Below, piece after piece: positions 18,141-27,747 of a DNA stretch of 64,000 nt (its first letter is position 1; each line of letters begins with the position of its first letter). The notes beneath the pieces are model-generated. The model was given only the letters and a program-made list of their open reading frames with translations, was not told where the DNA came from and ran no database searches. A program made the translations under genes and the position numbers. Source of the DNA: an uncultured Hyphomicrobium sp. (GTDB lineage Bacteria; Pseudomonadota; Alphaproteobacteria; Rhizobiales; Hyphomicrobiaceae); NCBI GenBank assembly GCA_934555825.1, contig CAKTFJ010000001.1, forward strand, positions 372,001-436,000, in the 5' to 3' direction.

Positions 18141-18845
18141 ATGATGAACACGAAATTTGGGCGCGCTCTCGCCGTCGCAGCGCTTGCGCTGTCCGCGACG
18201 GGCGGTGCAGCGGTTGCGGGAAGCGAGACCGGAAACTTCATGGTGCGTTTGCAGGGTACGGTCGTCGATCCCGATTCGAGCGCATCGGTGCGGGCAGGCG
18301 GCGTACCGCTCGCGGGGGCGGACGCCGAGGTGAGCACGGAGGTGATCCCGACGGCCACGCTCACGTATTTCTTCAATCGGAACCTTGCGATTGAGCTGTT
18401 CTGCTGCTTTGCGCAGTTCGACGCGAAGGGTAAGGGCGCGATTAACGGTGTCGATCTCGGAGATTTCTGGGTGTTTCCGCCCGCTCTGACGCTGCAGTAC
18501 CACTTCGACAGCGTTGGCGGCTGGAAGCCCTATCTGGGCGCGGGTGTGCAGTACATCCACTTCTTCAACGAAGGGCGCAGCAATCTGCCGGGCAGCCCGC
18601 GCATCGATCTCGACGACGCGCTGGGCTTCACGCTGCAGGCTGGCGTCGATATTCCCATCGGCGACGGCTGGTATCTCAACGCGGACGTGAAGAAGACCTG
18701 GATCGACACGGACGCGTCGTGGCGCGGGACGGGCATCACGGCGAATGTCGATATCGATCCGTGGATCTTCAGCCTCGGCGTCGGTTATCGCTTCGACATC
18801 GGCAACGTGTTCGGAGCACGGCACGAGGCGGCCGTTCTCAAGTAG
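18141..18845 (+). CDS. OmpW-family outer membrane protein
   Basis: The roughly 234-residue product has a signal peptide (GRALAVAALALSATGGAAVA) and an eight-stranded beta-barrel pattern typical of OmpW: NFMVRLQGTVVDP near the start, VIPTATLTYFFNRNLAIEL, PPALTLQYHF, KPYLGAGVQYIHFF, and the terminal SLGVGYRFDI. Small hydrophobic compounds are proposed substrates for this family. The ATG at 18141 has GAGAAGGA about 7 nt upstream; a TTG at 18135 is less likely. In several bacteria ompW is controlled by FNR, which fits the two FNR-type boxes upstream. A clear terminator follows. Confidence 0.9.
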   Translation: MMNTKFGRALAVAALALSATGGAAVAGSETGNFMVRLQGTVVDPDSSASVRAGGVPLAGADAEVSTEVIPTATLTYFFNRNLAIELFCCFAQFDAKGKGAINGVDLGDFWVFPPALTLQYHFDSVGGWKPYLGAGVQYIHFFNEGRSNLPGSPRIDLDDALGFTLQAGVDIPIGDGWYLNADVKKTWIDTDASWRGTGITANVDIDPWIFSLGVGYRFDIGNVFGARHEAAVLK

Positions 18846-18885
18846 AGGCGGTTAGCCGGGGTATGACCCGTGCCGAAACCATTTC

Positions 18886-18920
18886 GAGGCCCGGCACAAT
18901 GCCGGGCCTCGTTCCGTTTT
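18886..18920 (+). terminator. Terminator of ompW
   Basis: GAGGCCCGGC (18886-18895) pairs with GCCGGGCCTC (18901-18910) around a short loop and is followed by GTTCCGTTTT. Confidence 0.85.
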
Positions 18921-18986
18921 AGGCCGGGGCTGTGAGGCCGCCCGCTTCGGCTTGCCCTTCCGCCTGCCGCGCGGCTAGATAGGGTC

Positions 18987-19502
18987 ATGAGCAGAACAGG
19001 TTTCTATTCGGGGTCGTTCGATCCCGTGACCCTCGGTCATACGGACATCATCGCGCGGGCCAGCCGGCTCGTCGATCGGTTGGTGATCGGCGTCGGCGTG
19101 CATCCCTCCAAGACACCGATGTTCCCGACAGAAGAGCGTGTCGAAATGCTCGAAGCGGAGACACGGGCGGTCGCCAAAGAGGCGGGCATTCCAATCGAGG
19201 TGGTGACGTTTGCCGATCTCGCCGTCTCGGCGGCGGAGCGTCATGGCGCGAGCGTGATTTTCCGCGGTCTCAGGGATGGGACGGACTTCGACTACGAGAT
19301 GCAGATGGCGAACATGAACGGCCAGATGCTGCCGACCGTGCAGACGGTGTTTGTGGCGGCTTCGCCCGAGGTTCGGCACATTGCGGCGAATCTCGTCCGG
19401 CAGATCGCGCAGATGGGGGGTGACGTGACGAGTTTCGTTTCCACAGGCGTGGCTCTGAGGCTTGCAACGAAGTCGAAAGCCGACGCAAACGCAAAGGGAT
19501 AG
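18987..19502 (+). CDS. coaD: Pantetheine-phosphate adenylyltransferase
   Basis: This enzyme converts 4'-phosphopantetheine and ATP to dephospho-CoA, the fourth step of CoA synthesis. The product has 171 residues, the usual size. The nucleotidyltransferase signature [14 protein letters not shown] contains the (T/H)xGH motif, and the second signature [20 protein letters not shown] carries the family's substrate-binding region. The start ATG at 18987 directly gives [13 protein letters not shown]. The following cyclophilin genes are in the same direction, as in many alphaproteobacteria. Confidence 0.97.
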   Translation: MSRTGFYSGSFDPVTLGHTDIIARASRLVDRLVIGVGVHPSKTPMFPTEERVEMLEAETRAVAKEAGIPIEVVTFADLAVSAAERHGASVIFRGLRDGTDFDYEMQMANMNGQMLPTVQTVFVAASPEVRHIAANLVRQIAQMGGDVTSFVSTGVALRLATKSKADANAKG

Positions 19503-19667
19503 CGCTCCACGACGGCCGGATACGCCCTCTCGCGATCTCGGAAGGCCGGCCACAAAGGTTGGAGAAGCGGGGTCTGCGGGTTGCCCGGGGGGCCGCAACG
19601 GGCGATAACGGCGCTCGACAGGGGCCGGGACGTTCCGGCCTAGAGATTTCAGCTCCAGGGAGCGTTC

Positions 19668-20267
19668 ATGCAAACCTTCAAGTATCTGGCCGCGCTGATG
19701 CTGGCCGTGGGCCTTGCCGCCTGCAGCAACAACGCGCCGATTGCCCAGGCGAGCCAGGAGACGCAGACGGCCGGGAGCCTCGCGCCCACGGGCGGTACGG
19801 CGAACGATCCCTCGAATACGCTGATCATGGAGCTGAAGACCGGCAAGGTGACGATCCAGCTCCGCCCCGATCTTGCGCCGAAGCACGTGGAACGGATCAA
19901 GACGCTCACCAAGCAGGGCTTCTACAACGGCCTCAAGTTCCATCGGGTGATTCCGGGCTTCATGGCGCAGACGGGCGATCCGCAAGGGACGGGTGCGGGC
20001 GGCTCAAGCCTGCCGGACCTGCCGGCCGAATTCTCGGGTATCCCGTTCGAACGCGGCACGCTGGGGGCGGCGCGCACGACCAATCCGAACAGCGCGAACA
20101 GCCAGTTCTTCATCTGCTTCACGCAGGCACCCAATCTCAACGGCGAGTACACCGTGTTCGGCAAGGTCGTGGACGGAATGCAGCACGTCGACCAGATCGC
20201 AATTGGCGAGCCGCCGCCCAAACCCGACACGATCATCAAGATGTACCTCGCGACGGACGCGCCCTGA
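19668..20267 (+). CDS. Cyclophilin-type peptidylprolyl isomerase, predicted lipoprotein
   Basis: A 199-residue protein predicted to speed cis-trans isomerisation of prolyl bonds in envelope proteins. The N-terminus ends in a lipobox (LAVGLAACSNN), so the Cys at about residue 19 should be lipidated. The cyclophilin domain (about 45-195) has FHRVIPGFMAQTGDP, with the catalytic Arg, and SANSQFFICF. It is followed by a cytoplasmic paralogue with no signal; the pair looks like a duplication. The ATG at 19668 follows AGGGAG. Confidence 0.94.
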   Translation: MQTFKYLAALMLAVGLAACSNNAPIAQASQETQTAGSLAPTGGTANDPSNTLIMELKTGKVTIQLRPDLAPKHVERIKTLTKQGFYNGLKFHRVIPGFMAQTGDPQGTGAGGSSLPDLPAEFSGIPFERGTLGAARTTNPNSANSQFFICFTQAPNLNGEYTVFGKVVDGMQHVDQIAIGEPPPKPDTIIKMYLATDAP

Positions 20268-20373
20268 GATCTGCGCGCCGCCTGCGGCGTTTCGTGCCGA
20301 GACGCGCGGTTGCGCGCTCGTCGGACGCGCTTACGTTCCCATTTTCCCCAACTCAAGTCAGCGGAGCAGCCTC

Positions 20374-20850
20374 ATGGCAGAGATCACCGATCCCGAAAAC
20401 ACGCTTATCATCGAGACCACGCAGGGCCGCGTCGTCATCGCCATGCGTCCGGATCTTGCGCCGGGACACGTGGAGCGCATCAAGACGCTCGCACGCGCCG
20501 GGTTTTATGACGGCATCGTGTTCCATCGCGTGATCGACGGCTTCATGGCGCAGACGGGCTGTCCGCGCGGCACCGGAACGGGTGGCTCCGACCATCCGAA
20601 CCTCAAGGCGGAATTCAGCCGCGAGCCGCATGTGCGCGGCGTGTGCTCGATGGCGCGTGCGGCGTCTCCCGACAGCGCGAACAGCCAGTTCTTCATCTGC
20701 TTCGACGACGCCACGTTCCTCGACGGCAAGTACACCGTCTGGGGCCAGGTGATCGAAGGCATGGAGAACGTCGACAAGATCAAGCGCGGTGAGCCGGTGC
20801 AGAACCCCGACAAGATGGTGTCCGTCAAGGTTGCGGCGGACGCAGCGTAA
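20374..20850 (+). CDS. Cyclophilin-type peptidylprolyl isomerase, cytoplasmic
   Basis: A 158-residue cyclophilin without a signal peptide. FHRVIDGFMAQTGCP contains the catalytic Arg, and DSANSQFFICF plus KYTVWGQVIEGMENVD complete the fold. It is about half identical to the lipoprotein cyclophilin immediately upstream, differing mainly in having no exported N-terminus. The ATG at 20374 (MAEITDPENTLII) is clear. It is the standard PpiB-like partner in the coaD-ppi-ppi-queA-tgt block. Confidence 0.95.
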   Translation: MAEITDPENTLIIETTQGRVVIAMRPDLAPGHVERIKTLARAGFYDGIVFHRVIDGFMAQTGCPRGTGTGGSDHPNLKAEFSREPHVRGVCSMARAASPDSANSQFFICFDDATFLDGKYTVWGQVIEGMENVDKIKRGEPVQNPDKMVSVKVAADAA

Positions 20851-20877
20851 CGACGGCGCATGACGGGAGTGCGCGCG

Positions 20878-21261
20878 ATGAGCTGGGCGCGGTGGGGATC
20901 GTGGATTGCGGGCGTTTCGGCGCTGCTCGGGGCGGCGGGCGTGGCGCTCGCCGCTGCCGCCGCGCATGGCGGCGGCCATCCTTCACTGCCGACGGCTGCG
21001 AACTTCCTTATCTTGCATGGTGCGGGTGCGCTGGCGCTTGTGGCGCTGTCGCGCGGGGCCGATGCGCCGCGCGCTTATGTGTTGAGCGCCACGCTCATGG
21101 TGCTCGGCGTCATGCTGTTCTCTGGCGACCTGACGGCGCGGGCGCTGATAGGAGACCGGCTGTTTCCCATGGCCGCGCCGACGGGCGGCGCGCTGCTGAT
21201 CGGCGCGTGGCTTGTCGGCGGGGTTGCCGGGTTCGTCGGCGCGTTTTATCGGCGCGCATAG
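20878..21261 (+). CDS. DUF423 family membrane protein
   Basis: A small protein of about 127 residues with four membrane segments ([53 protein letters not shown] and a last [20 protein letters not shown]). The Gly/Ala-rich [10 protein letters not shown] and LFSGDL are typical of DUF423 (YwdK-like) proteins of unknown function. The ATG at 20878 has GGGAG 9 nt upstream; an ATG at 20860 is an alternative. Confidence 0.88.
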   Translation: MSWARWGSWIAGVSALLGAAGVALAAAAAHGGGHPSLPTAANFLILHGAGALALVALSRGADAPRAYVLSATLMVLGVMLFSGDLTARALIGDRLFPMAAPTGGALLIGAWLVGGVAGFVGAFYRRA

Positions 21262-21268
21262 AGAGGCT

Positions 21269-21460
21269 TCACGAATACTTCGGCTCGCCGGAGGGATCGT
21301 CGGGCGGGGGCTCGATGGGCGGATCCGGCTCGCCCGGCGGCGGGACCGGGTCGGTGCTCGGCCCAGGCTCGGCCGGTTCCGGCGGTTTGCGCCGGTCAGG
21401 CGGCGGCGGCGGGCTCGTAGGGTCTTTCGGATTGTCGGGAACTGTCGGATCGGTCGGCAC
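21269..21460 (-). CDS. Possible small proline-rich protein
   Basis: A 63-codon frame on the minus strand between DUF423 and queA is about 40% Pro (for example [14 protein letters not shown] and [14 protein letters not shown]). A GTG at 21460 has GGAG 5 nt upstream. There is no recognised domain, signal peptide or membrane segment. Because Pro-rich frames can arise by chance in GC-rich DNA, it may not be a gene. Confidence 0.25.
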   Translation of the reverse strand: MPTDPTVPDNPKDPTSPPPPPDRRKPPEPAEPGPSTDPVPPPGEPDPPIEPPPDDPSGEPKYS

Positions 21461-21553
21461 GGCAGGCTCCAGGGTGCGCGTCGGGGTGCTCGAAAAAACG
21501 CATCGTTGCCGCAGGGGTTCCTTGCCCTGCCCGGGTCGAGGTATGAGAGCGCC

Positions 21554-22672
21554 ATGCGGACCGACCTTTTCGATTTCGATTTGCCCGAGGACTTGATCGC
21601 GTTGCGCCCGGCAGAGCCGCGCGACGCGGCGCGGCTGCTCGTTGTGGATTCGGCGCGGTCGCCGTCCGTGACCGATCACGTGGTGCGGGATCTGCCCGAT
21701 TTCTTGCGGCCCGGCGATGCGCTGGTGCTCAACGATACGCGCGTTATTCCCGCGGCGCTCGAAGGTGTCCGCATCCGCGGCGAGATGCGTGCACGCGTGG
21801 CTTTCAATCTGCTCCAGCGCGTGGACGGCAACAGATGGCGCGCGTTGGCGCGGCCGGCCAAGCGGTTGCAGCCTGGCGACCGCGTGCGCTTCGGCAAGGA
21901 TGGCGAAGGCGCGGCATGTCTGCTCGATGTGCTCGACGCGACGGTGGCCGAGCGGCGCGAGGGCGGGGAAGTGGAGCTTGCGTTCGACCTTTCGGGGCCG
22001 GATCTCGATCAGGCGATCCATGCGCAAGGGGAGATGCCGCTGCCGCCCTACATCGCCGGTCGCCGCGCGCCGGATGCGTCGGACCGCACACGCTATCAGA
22101 CGGTTTACGCGGCGCGCGAAGGTGCGGTGGCCGCGCCGACGGCGGGGCTGCATTTCACGCAGGAGCTTTTTGCGGCGCTCGACGCACGCGGGGTGTCGCG
22201 GCATTTCGTGACGCTGCATGTGGGGGCTGGGACGTTCCTGCCGGTCAAGGTCGAGGATACGCGCACGCACAAGATGCATTCGGAAGCGGGCGAAGTCTCG
22301 GTCGAGACGGCGGCGGCGCTCAACGCGGTGCGTGCCGCCGGTGGGCGGATCGTGGCCGTCGGCACCACCTCACTGCGTCTTCTCGAAAGTGCGGCTTCGG
22401 AGGATGGGACGATCCGGCCTTTCGCGGGCGAGACGGATATTTTCATCACGCCGGGCTATCGGTTTCGCGCCGTCGATCTTCTGATGACCAATTTCCATCT
22501 TCCGCGCTCGACGCTGTTCATGCTCGTTTCCGCGTTCGCGGGGCTTGAGACGATGAAGGCGGCGTATGCCCATGCGGTGAGCTCGGGCTATCGGTTCTAT
22601 TCCTACGGAGATGCGTCGCTGCTCTATCCGGCGTCGGCCATTTCCGCGCATCGGTCCAAGGAAACTCAATGA
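21554..22672 (+). CDS. queA: S-adenosylmethionine:tRNA ribosyltransferase-isomerase
   Basis: QueA builds epoxyqueuosine on tRNA, using the ribosyl part of SAM, after Tgt has inserted preQ1. The product has 372 residues. Family motifs are [50 protein letters not shown] and [20 protein letters not shown]. The ATG at 21554 matches the family start. It overlaps tgt by 4 nt (ATGA), so the two are co-translated. Confidence 0.97.
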   Translation: MRTDLFDFDLPEDLIALRPAEPRDAARLLVVDSARSPSVTDHVVRDLPDFLRPGDALVLNDTRVIPAALEGVRIRGEMRARVAFNLLQRVDGNRWRALARPAKRLQPGDRVRFGKDGEGAACLLDVLDATVAERREGGEVELAFDLSGPDLDQAIHAQGEMPLPPYIAGRRAPDASDRTRYQTVYAAREGAVAAPTAGLHFTQELFAALDARGVSRHFVTLHVGAGTFLPVKVEDTRTHKMHSEAGEVSVETAAALNAVRAAGGRIVAVGTTSLRLLESAASEDGTIRPFAGETDIFITPGYRFRAVDLLMTNFHLPRSTLFMLVSAFAGLETMKAAYAHAVSSGYRFYSYGDASLLYPASAISAHRSKETQ

Positions 22673-23805
22673 CGGAACGGTTCAGCTTCCGAATGCTCGC
22701 GCGAGACGGGCTTGCGCGGCGCGGCGAGATCTTCACTCCGCGTGGCACGATCCGCACGCCGGCATTCATGCCGGTCGGCACGGTGGCGACGGTGAAGGCG
22801 CTTTACCCGGAACAGGTGCGGGACGCGGGCGCCGACATTCTGCTTGGCAACACGTATCACCTGATGCTGCGGCCGGGCGCGGAACGCATGGCGCGGCTCG
22901 GTGGGCTGCATAAGTTCATGCGCTGGGAGAAGCCGATCCTGACCGACTCGGGCGGGTTTCAGGTGATGAGCCTCTCCAAGATCCGGAAGATCAACGAGGA
23001 AGGCGCGCTGTTCCAGTCGCACCTCGACGGCTCGCGGCACATGCTGACGCCTGAGCGCGCAATCGAGATCCAGTGTCTGCTCGGATCGGACATTCAGATG
23101 CAACTCGACGAGTGTATCGAGCTGCCGTCCGAGCGGCGCGAGGTGGAGCGGGCGATGGAGCTTTCGCTGCGCTGGGCGGAGCGAAGCCGGCGGGCGTTCG
23201 AAGCGCAGCAGGCAAGCGGGGGGGCGGGCCCGGGGCAGGCGATGTTCGGGATCGTGCAGGGTGGCACGGACGCGGAGTTGCGCCGGCGTTCGGCAGAGGC
23301 GCTCGTCGCGATGGATCTCGAAGGCTACGCGGTGGGGGGGCTCGCAGTCGGCGAGGAGCACGACCTCATGCTCGCGACGCTGGATGCGACATTGCCGTCG
23401 CTTCCGGAAACGAAGCCGCGCTATCTGATGGGTGTCGGAACGCCGCTCGATCTTATCGAAGCGGTGCGGCGCGGGATCGACATGTTCGATTGCGTGCTGC
23501 CGACGCGCAACGGGCGCCACGGCCTCGCGTTTACTTGGAACGGACCTGTCAATCTACGCAATGCCGTGCACGCGGAGGATACGTCGCCGCTGGACGAAGC
23601 GAGTACGTGTCCGGCGGCCCGCGACTATTCTCGCGCCTATCTGCATCACTTGATCCGCTCCGGCGAGTATCTCGGTGCGATGCTGCTCTCGTGGGTCAAC
23701 ACCGCATTCTATCAGGAGCTGATGGCGGCGATGCGGGCTGCGATCGAGGACGGGCGGTTCGAGGCGTGGGCGGAGGAGACGAAGGTGCGCATCGCGCGCA
23801 AGTGA
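22669..23805 (+). CDS. tgt: tRNA-guanine transglycosylase
   Basis: Tgt exchanges G34 for preQ1 in tRNAs with GUN anticodons, the first RNA-level step of queuosine synthesis. The 378-residue product has the substrate-binding [37 protein letters not shown] and the catalytic region [16 protein letters not shown]. The zinc site differs slightly from E. coli but keeps the [16 protein letters not shown] pattern with one Cys and a His. It starts within the stop codon of queA. Confidence 0.97.
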   Translation: MTERFSFRMLARDGLARRGEIFTPRGTIRTPAFMPVGTVATVKALYPEQVRDAGADILLGNTYHLMLRPGAERMARLGGLHKFMRWEKPILTDSGGFQVMSLSKIRKINEEGALFQSHLDGSRHMLTPERAIEIQCLLGSDIQMQLDECIELPSERREVERAMELSLRWAERSRRAFEAQQASGGAGPGQAMFGIVQGGTDAELRRRSAEALVAMDLEGYAVGGLAVGEEHDLMLATLDATLPSLPETKPRYLMGVGTPLDLIEAVRRGIDMFDCVLPTRNGRHGLAFTWNGPVNLRNAVHAEDTSPLDEASTCPAARDYSRAYLHHLIRSGEYLGAMLLSWVNTAFYQELMAAMRAAIEDGRFEAWAEETKVRIARK

Positions 23806-23830
23806 GCGTCGTCGGTGGCTTCGGGCGCCG

Positions 23831-24754
23831 TTATCGGCGGCCGCGTGCCGCTTCGCGCTCGCGGTGGATCAGGTAGACGCCGGACGCCACGATGATGCCT
23901 GCGCCTGCGAGCGTCCAGCTGTCGGGGAGATCGCCGAAGATGGCGAAACCGAAGGCCACCATGAAGAGAAGCTGCATGTAGAGGAACGGCGCGATGGAGG
24001 AGGCAGGCGCGCGCTGATAGGCGTGCAGGAAGAGCCAGTGGCCAAGACCGCCGAAGATGCCGAGCGTGCCGAGCAAAATCCAGGCGAGCGCGCTTTCCGG
24101 CCCCTGCCAGCTCGCAAACGCGATGGGCGCGCCCGCGAAGGTGCCGACGAACATCGAATAGAAGAGTGTGACGAGGGGCCGGTCGTAGCGGGCCATATAG
24201 CGCGTCAAAAGCATGAAGAGTGCGTAGGCGAGCATTGCCGCGAATGCATAAACGACAGCAGGATGCACGGCGCCGAAGCCGGGGCGGACGGCGACGAGAA
24301 CGCCCGTGAAGCCGAACAGAATGGCGATGAAGCGGCGCCGGCCGACCCATTCGCCGAGCAGCGGCCCGGCGAGGAGCGCGACGACGAGCGGGGCCAGGAA
24401 GACAATCGTGATCGCCTGGTCGAGACGGAGATGCTCGATGGCCATGAAGTTGAAGGCCGTGGTGGCGACCATCAAACAGGAGCGGACAAGCTGCAGGCTG
24501 AGCTTGCTTGTCGTGAACAGCGCACGCGTGCTCATGACGCCGAAAGCCGGCACCATGAGAAGCAGGCCAGAGAATTGGACGACGAAGCGCGCCCAGACCA
24601 CCTGCACGACCGGCAGCCCCTCACGCGTGACAAGGTATTTCGCGGTCGCGTCCAGGGCCGAGAACAGGACCACGGCCGCGATCATGAAGCCTATCGCTTC
24701 GAGGCGGCTGCGCCCTTCGGCGTCAACGGCTGTTTTGTCGCGGCTGTCTTGCAT
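23831..24754 (-). CDS. DMT-superfamily (EamA) transporter
   Basis: A 307-residue inner-membrane protein with about ten helices in two EamA repeats. The first repeat runs from AIGFMIAAVVLFSALDATAK to GFTGVLVAVRPGFG; the second runs from YAFAAMLAYALFMLLTRYM to GAGIIVASGVYLIHRE. Such proteins export amino acids, metabolites or drugs; the substrate is not predictable. It starts with an ATG at 24754 and is convergent with tgt, 25 nt apart. The 111-bp repeat array lies upstream, in its promoter side. Confidence 0.93.
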   Translation of the reverse strand: MQDSRDKTAVDAEGRSRLEAIGFMIAAVVLFSALDATAKYLVTREGLPVVQVVWARFVVQFSGLLLMVPAFGVMSTRALFTTSKLSLQLVRSCLMVATTAFNFMAIEHLRLDQAITIVFLAPLVVALLAGPLLGEWVGRRRFIAILFGFTGVLVAVRPGFGAVHPAVVYAFAAMLAYALFMLLTRYMARYDRPLVTLFYSMFVGTFAGAPIAFASWQGPESALAWILLGTLGIFGGLGHWLFLHAYQRAPASSIAPFLYMQLLFMVAFGFAIFGDLPDSWTLAGAGIIVASGVYLIHREREAARGRR

Positions 24755-24825
24755 GATGGACCGGGGCTGGGCTGGCCATCTCTTAACGCACGTGGGCGGG
24801 AAAGCGACGCGGCATTTTTTCTGGG

Positions 24826-25265
24826 TTCGTACGCAAGCTGCGGGAAGCTTCGGATAAGAGGCCGGGTGCTGGTGGATGGCCGCGGCATTGGCCGCGGGGG
24901 CGCGGTCGCGCCCCGAGCGCTGCCGCGCTGTTTTGTTTCGTACGCAAGTAGCGGGAAGCTTCGGATAAGAGGCCGGGTGCTGGTGGATAGCCGCGGCATT
25001 GGCCGCGGGGGCGCGGTCGCGCCCCGAGCGCTGCCGCGCTGTTTTGGTTCGTACGCAAGCTGCGGGAAGTTTCGGATGAGGGGCTGGGTGCCGTGTGAGG
25101 GCCGCGGCATTGGCCGCGGGGGCGCGGTCGCGCCCCGAGCGCTGCCGCGCTGTTTTGGTTCGTACGCAAGCTGCGAGAAGCTTCGGATGAAGGGCTGGGT
25201 GCCGTGTAAGGGCCGCGGCATTTGCCCCAAGGACGCTGGCGCGCTGTTTTTTTGGCTTTTGGCCT
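24826..25265 (+). repeat. Tandem array of four 111-bp repeat units
   Basis: The head TTCGTACGCAAG starts at 24826, 24937, 25048 and 25159, an exact 111-bp period; the fourth copy diverges after about 25225. Each unit holds a conserved head (TGCGGGAAGCTTCGGATAA), a GCCGCGG-CATT-GGCCGCGG-like palindrome, GGGCGCG-GT-CGCGCCC, and AGCGC-TGCC-GCGCT followed by GTTTT. Because 111 is a multiple of three, repeat-encoded open frames run through the array on the minus strand (RGSARGATAPPRPMPRP repeated), but these are probably not genes. Related units occur at 44641, 46516 and 55680. Confidence 0.9.
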
Positions 25266-25351
25266 GAAAAGAGGTTTGCACTTCTCTGGAAGCGCTCTAG
25301 AAAGCGGTCTCTCCATGATCGCCGCCTCGGAGTTTTCTTCCAAGGCGGTAC

Positions 25352-25426
25352 GGGCCGGTAGCTCAGCGGTAGAGCACGTGACTTTTAATCATGGGGTCGA
25401 GGGTTCGATCCCCTCCCGGCTCACCA
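25352..25426 (+). tRNA. tRNA-Lys (TTT)
   Basis: The acceptor stem GGGCCGG/CCGGCTC has one G-U pair. The D-arm AGCTCAGCGGTAGAGC and the T-arm GAGGGTTCGATCCCCTC are normal. The anticodon loop CTTTTAA gives anticodon TTT. CCA is encoded. Confidence 0.97.
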
Positions 25427-25548
25427 ATTGTTTCCGCCGATAAGATAGGGCAGCGGCCTTTTCCGCGTCACATCGAACCCGAGCGCGGTTCGAGGTCGGG
25501 GTGCTGTGGGCGGACACGCCGCCCGCAGTGCTCCCTGTCCGATCTGCG

Positions 25549-27003
25549 TCAGGCGGCGACCTTCTTCACGAAGCTGTCGATGCACTGCGAGAGTTCGCGT
25601 GCGGCGTTGGCGACGACGGACTGGCTCGTGCTGACGTTGGTTGCGGCCGACTTCGTCGTTTCCGCGGCGGTGCTTGTGCTCTCGGCTACGGACGTGAGGT
25701 GTGTCAGGCTGTCGGAGGCCGCGGCGATGCTGCGCGAGATCTCGGACGTTGCGGCCTTCTGCTGTTCCATGGAACTCGAAATCGTCATCGTAACATTGAG
25801 CATCTCATCGATGCGCGCGCTGATCTCCCGGATGCGGAGGGAGGCCGTTTCAGACGTGGCGGCTGCCGTCGATATGCGCCGCTCGATGTCTTCGGTGGCG
25901 CGCTTCGTCTGATCGGCGAGCGTCTTGACTTCTCCGGCAACGACAGCAAATCCCTTGCCGAGGTCGCCCGCGCGGGCCGCCTCGATGGTGGCGTTGAGGG
26001 CGAGCAGGTTCGTCTGGTTCGCGATGTTCTGAATGATCGCGACGATCTCGCTGATGCTGTCCGTTTCGCGTGCCAGCTCCGACATCTGTGCTGTTGCTGC
26101 ATCGGCTTCGCGCTTCGTTGTCTCGACGACGAACTTTGCCTGTTCCGCGGCGTTGGCGATCTCGGCAATCGAAGCGTTCATTTCCTCGGACGCGGATACG
26201 ACGGTGTGAACGGTTTCGGAGGTTTGTTGCGATGTCGTCGCGGTTTCTCCTGCGTTCTCTGTCGCGCTGTCTGCGATTGCGGTGAGTTGGCCTGCTGTCG
26301 CGTTCAACTCGCCGATGTTCGACGTGAGAAGTTGCATGAGATTATTTACGGTCGCCTGGAACGTGGCGATCTGGGCCTGAAGGCTTTTGCCCTTCGCGGC
26401 TTCCTCCTCGGCGCGTGCGGATTGCGCGCGCGCGAGGCGTCCGGCTTCGGCTTCCGCGTTTGCTGCTTGAGCGAGCGCGTTTTCGGACGCGAGGAAGGCC
26501 TGTTCGAGTTTCTTCGTGATCCAGCAGAGGACGAGTGTCTGTGTGATCAGGATCACGGCGTGGATGAGGACGCGCAGGATGTCGGATTCTGCGGAGGGAA
26601 AAACAGCGGCCGGGACGGCGAAGTTGAGAACGAGGTGATGGACCGCGACGACTGTGGCGTTGGCAATCAGTGCGCGCCAGTCGCACCACCCGGCGCAAAG
26701 CGCGAGAGACGCGAAGAAGTACATGTGCAGGTCGATCTGATACTCGCTGCCCGATGCGGCATAGACAAGCAGCGCCACTTGCGCAGGGACGACCATGGAT
26801 GTCGTGAGGCGCGTCGCCGTGCCGGTGCCATCCTGCTTCCACGTGTAGGTGGCGCTGGCGGCCAGCAGCAGGGCACCGAGCAAGGCGCCCAATCCGATCT
26901 GCTCCGCAAAGAGCGTAAGGGCGCCGACGAGCGCGGCGTTAAACCAAATGAATCCGACGATGACCCGGGCAAACGTGCCGCGGATGGTGTGCACATCCAA
27001 CAT
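25549..27003 (-). CDS. Methyl-accepting chemotaxis protein with multi-helix membrane sensor
   Basis: The product has 484 residues. The N-terminal 185 residues hold about six membrane segments with almost no periplasmic part (for example [19 protein letters not shown] and [20 protein letters not shown]). A coiled-coil linker follows, then the signalling domain with the hairpin tip [20 protein letters not shown], which binds CheA and CheW. His residues in or next to the membrane ([24 protein letters not shown]) could bind a cofactor or metal, as in membrane redox sensors; this is inference. There is no HAMP domain. It is preceded 18 nt upstream by a small exported protein gene, so the two form an operon. 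The methylation and tip regions are intact. Confidence 0.93.
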   Translation of the reverse strand: MLDVHTIRGTFARVIVGFIWFNAALVGALTLFAEQIGLGALLGALLLAASATYTWKQDGTGTATRLTTSMVVPAQVALLVYAASGSEYQIDLHMYFFASLALCAGWCDWRALIANATVVAVHHLVLNFAVPAAVFPSAESDILRVLIHAVILITQTLVLCWITKKLEQAFLASENALAQAANAEAEAGRLARAQSARAEEEAAKGKSLQAQIATFQATVNNLMQLLTSNIGELNATAGQLTAIADSATENAGETATTSQQTSETVHTVVSASEEMNASIAEIANAAEQAKFVVETTKREADAATAQMSELARETDSISEIVAIIQNIANQTNLLALNATIEAARAGDLGKGFAVVAGEVKTLADQTKRATEDIERRISTAAATSETASLRIREISARIDEMLNVTMTISSSMEQQKAATSEISRSIAAASDSLTHLTSVAESTSTAAETTKSAATNVSTSQSVVANAARELSQCIDSFVKKVAA

Positions 27004-27021
27004 CTTCTCAACTCTGCTTTC

Positions 27022-27348
27022 TTATCGAGAACCCGCGATGCACGAGGCAAAGCCGGGCGCCTTCCAGACCAGCAGGGCGCCAGCCTGATAGAGCTTGTCC
27101 GCGAAGCGCGGATCGGTGGACCGACCGATGGCGACACTGTCCGCCGCGTTGGCCGCGACGACGATCCCGTCGGCGGTCGCCACGATGCCGAATGCGCTCG
27201 GGAAGCCGAGCGAGCGGGGGGATAGAACGAGGAATTCGCCCGGTACTCGTGGATTGGCTGCTGCCGCGAGCAGGACCGCCAGAACCAATATTCCGTTTAC
27301 AAACAAGAGTGTTCTGCTTCGGCGCACGGCAACCCACCGCTTAATCAA
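27022..27348 (-). CDS. Small exported or membrane-anchored protein in operon with chemoreceptor
   Basis: A 108-residue protein with an N-terminal hydrophobic segment (TLLFVNGILVLAVLLAAAA) that is either a signal peptide or an anchor, then an 80-residue outer part (SPRSLGFPSAFGIVATADGI, VAIGRSTDPRFADKLYQAG). No family is recognised. Its stop codon is 18 nt before the start of the chemoreceptor gene and both run in the same direction, so it may be a periplasmic ligand or accessory subunit of that receptor. Confidence 0.65.
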   Translation of the reverse strand: MIKRWVAVRRSRTLLFVNGILVLAVLLAAAANPRVPGEFLVLSPRSLGFPSAFGIVATADGIVVAANAADSVAIGRSTDPRFADKLYQAGALLVWKAPGFASCIAGSR

Positions 27349-27747
27349 CTGCGTTCAGTAGGTAGGTGCGAATGGCTAAGAAGTTGTGAATTCTCGTCTT
27401 TGAAAATCCGTTCTAGATCAGTTTGCTGTGCTGTTTTTCGAATTTCATTTCTAGCATTTTCGTGTGAGCTTGGCCGCGAAACGTGCGTGTTCGGCTCTTT
27501 TAATCTGCGCTTGATGAGGAGAGGCGCGGCGGCCCCCCGAGGCGCGCATTAGACTTTCGTACAGTGCGAGCGGAGGCTTGCGTTCCCCTGAAACGTAGAC
27601 GCGGCCGTCATTCATTCGAAACGGGGAAGAAACTCGGTTCTTCCATGGTTGTCCGCATGCGTCTTGTGTGAAAGTCCGGAAGGATCTGATTAACTTTTAA
27701 GCGTTCAACATCGCCCGATAACAAACGATTCTACACGGGGCGGGGGC
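27349..27747. other. Divergent promoter region between two chemoreceptor units
   Basis: This AT-richer region separates the minus-strand receptor operon from the plus-strand globin receptor gene. No gene, repeat or known operator was recognised; a -10 element for each direction must lie here. Confidence 0.4.

Noticed and set aside
24826..25265. CRISPR-like array
   Set aside because: The whole 111-bp unit is repeated, not short repeats with unique spacers, and no cas gene is nearby.
24691..25343. Two minus-strand frames of about 190 codons with repeated RGATAPP peptides
   Set aside because: They are produced by the 111-bp array, whose length is a multiple of three. Related units elsewhere differ in length (113 bp) and break the frame.
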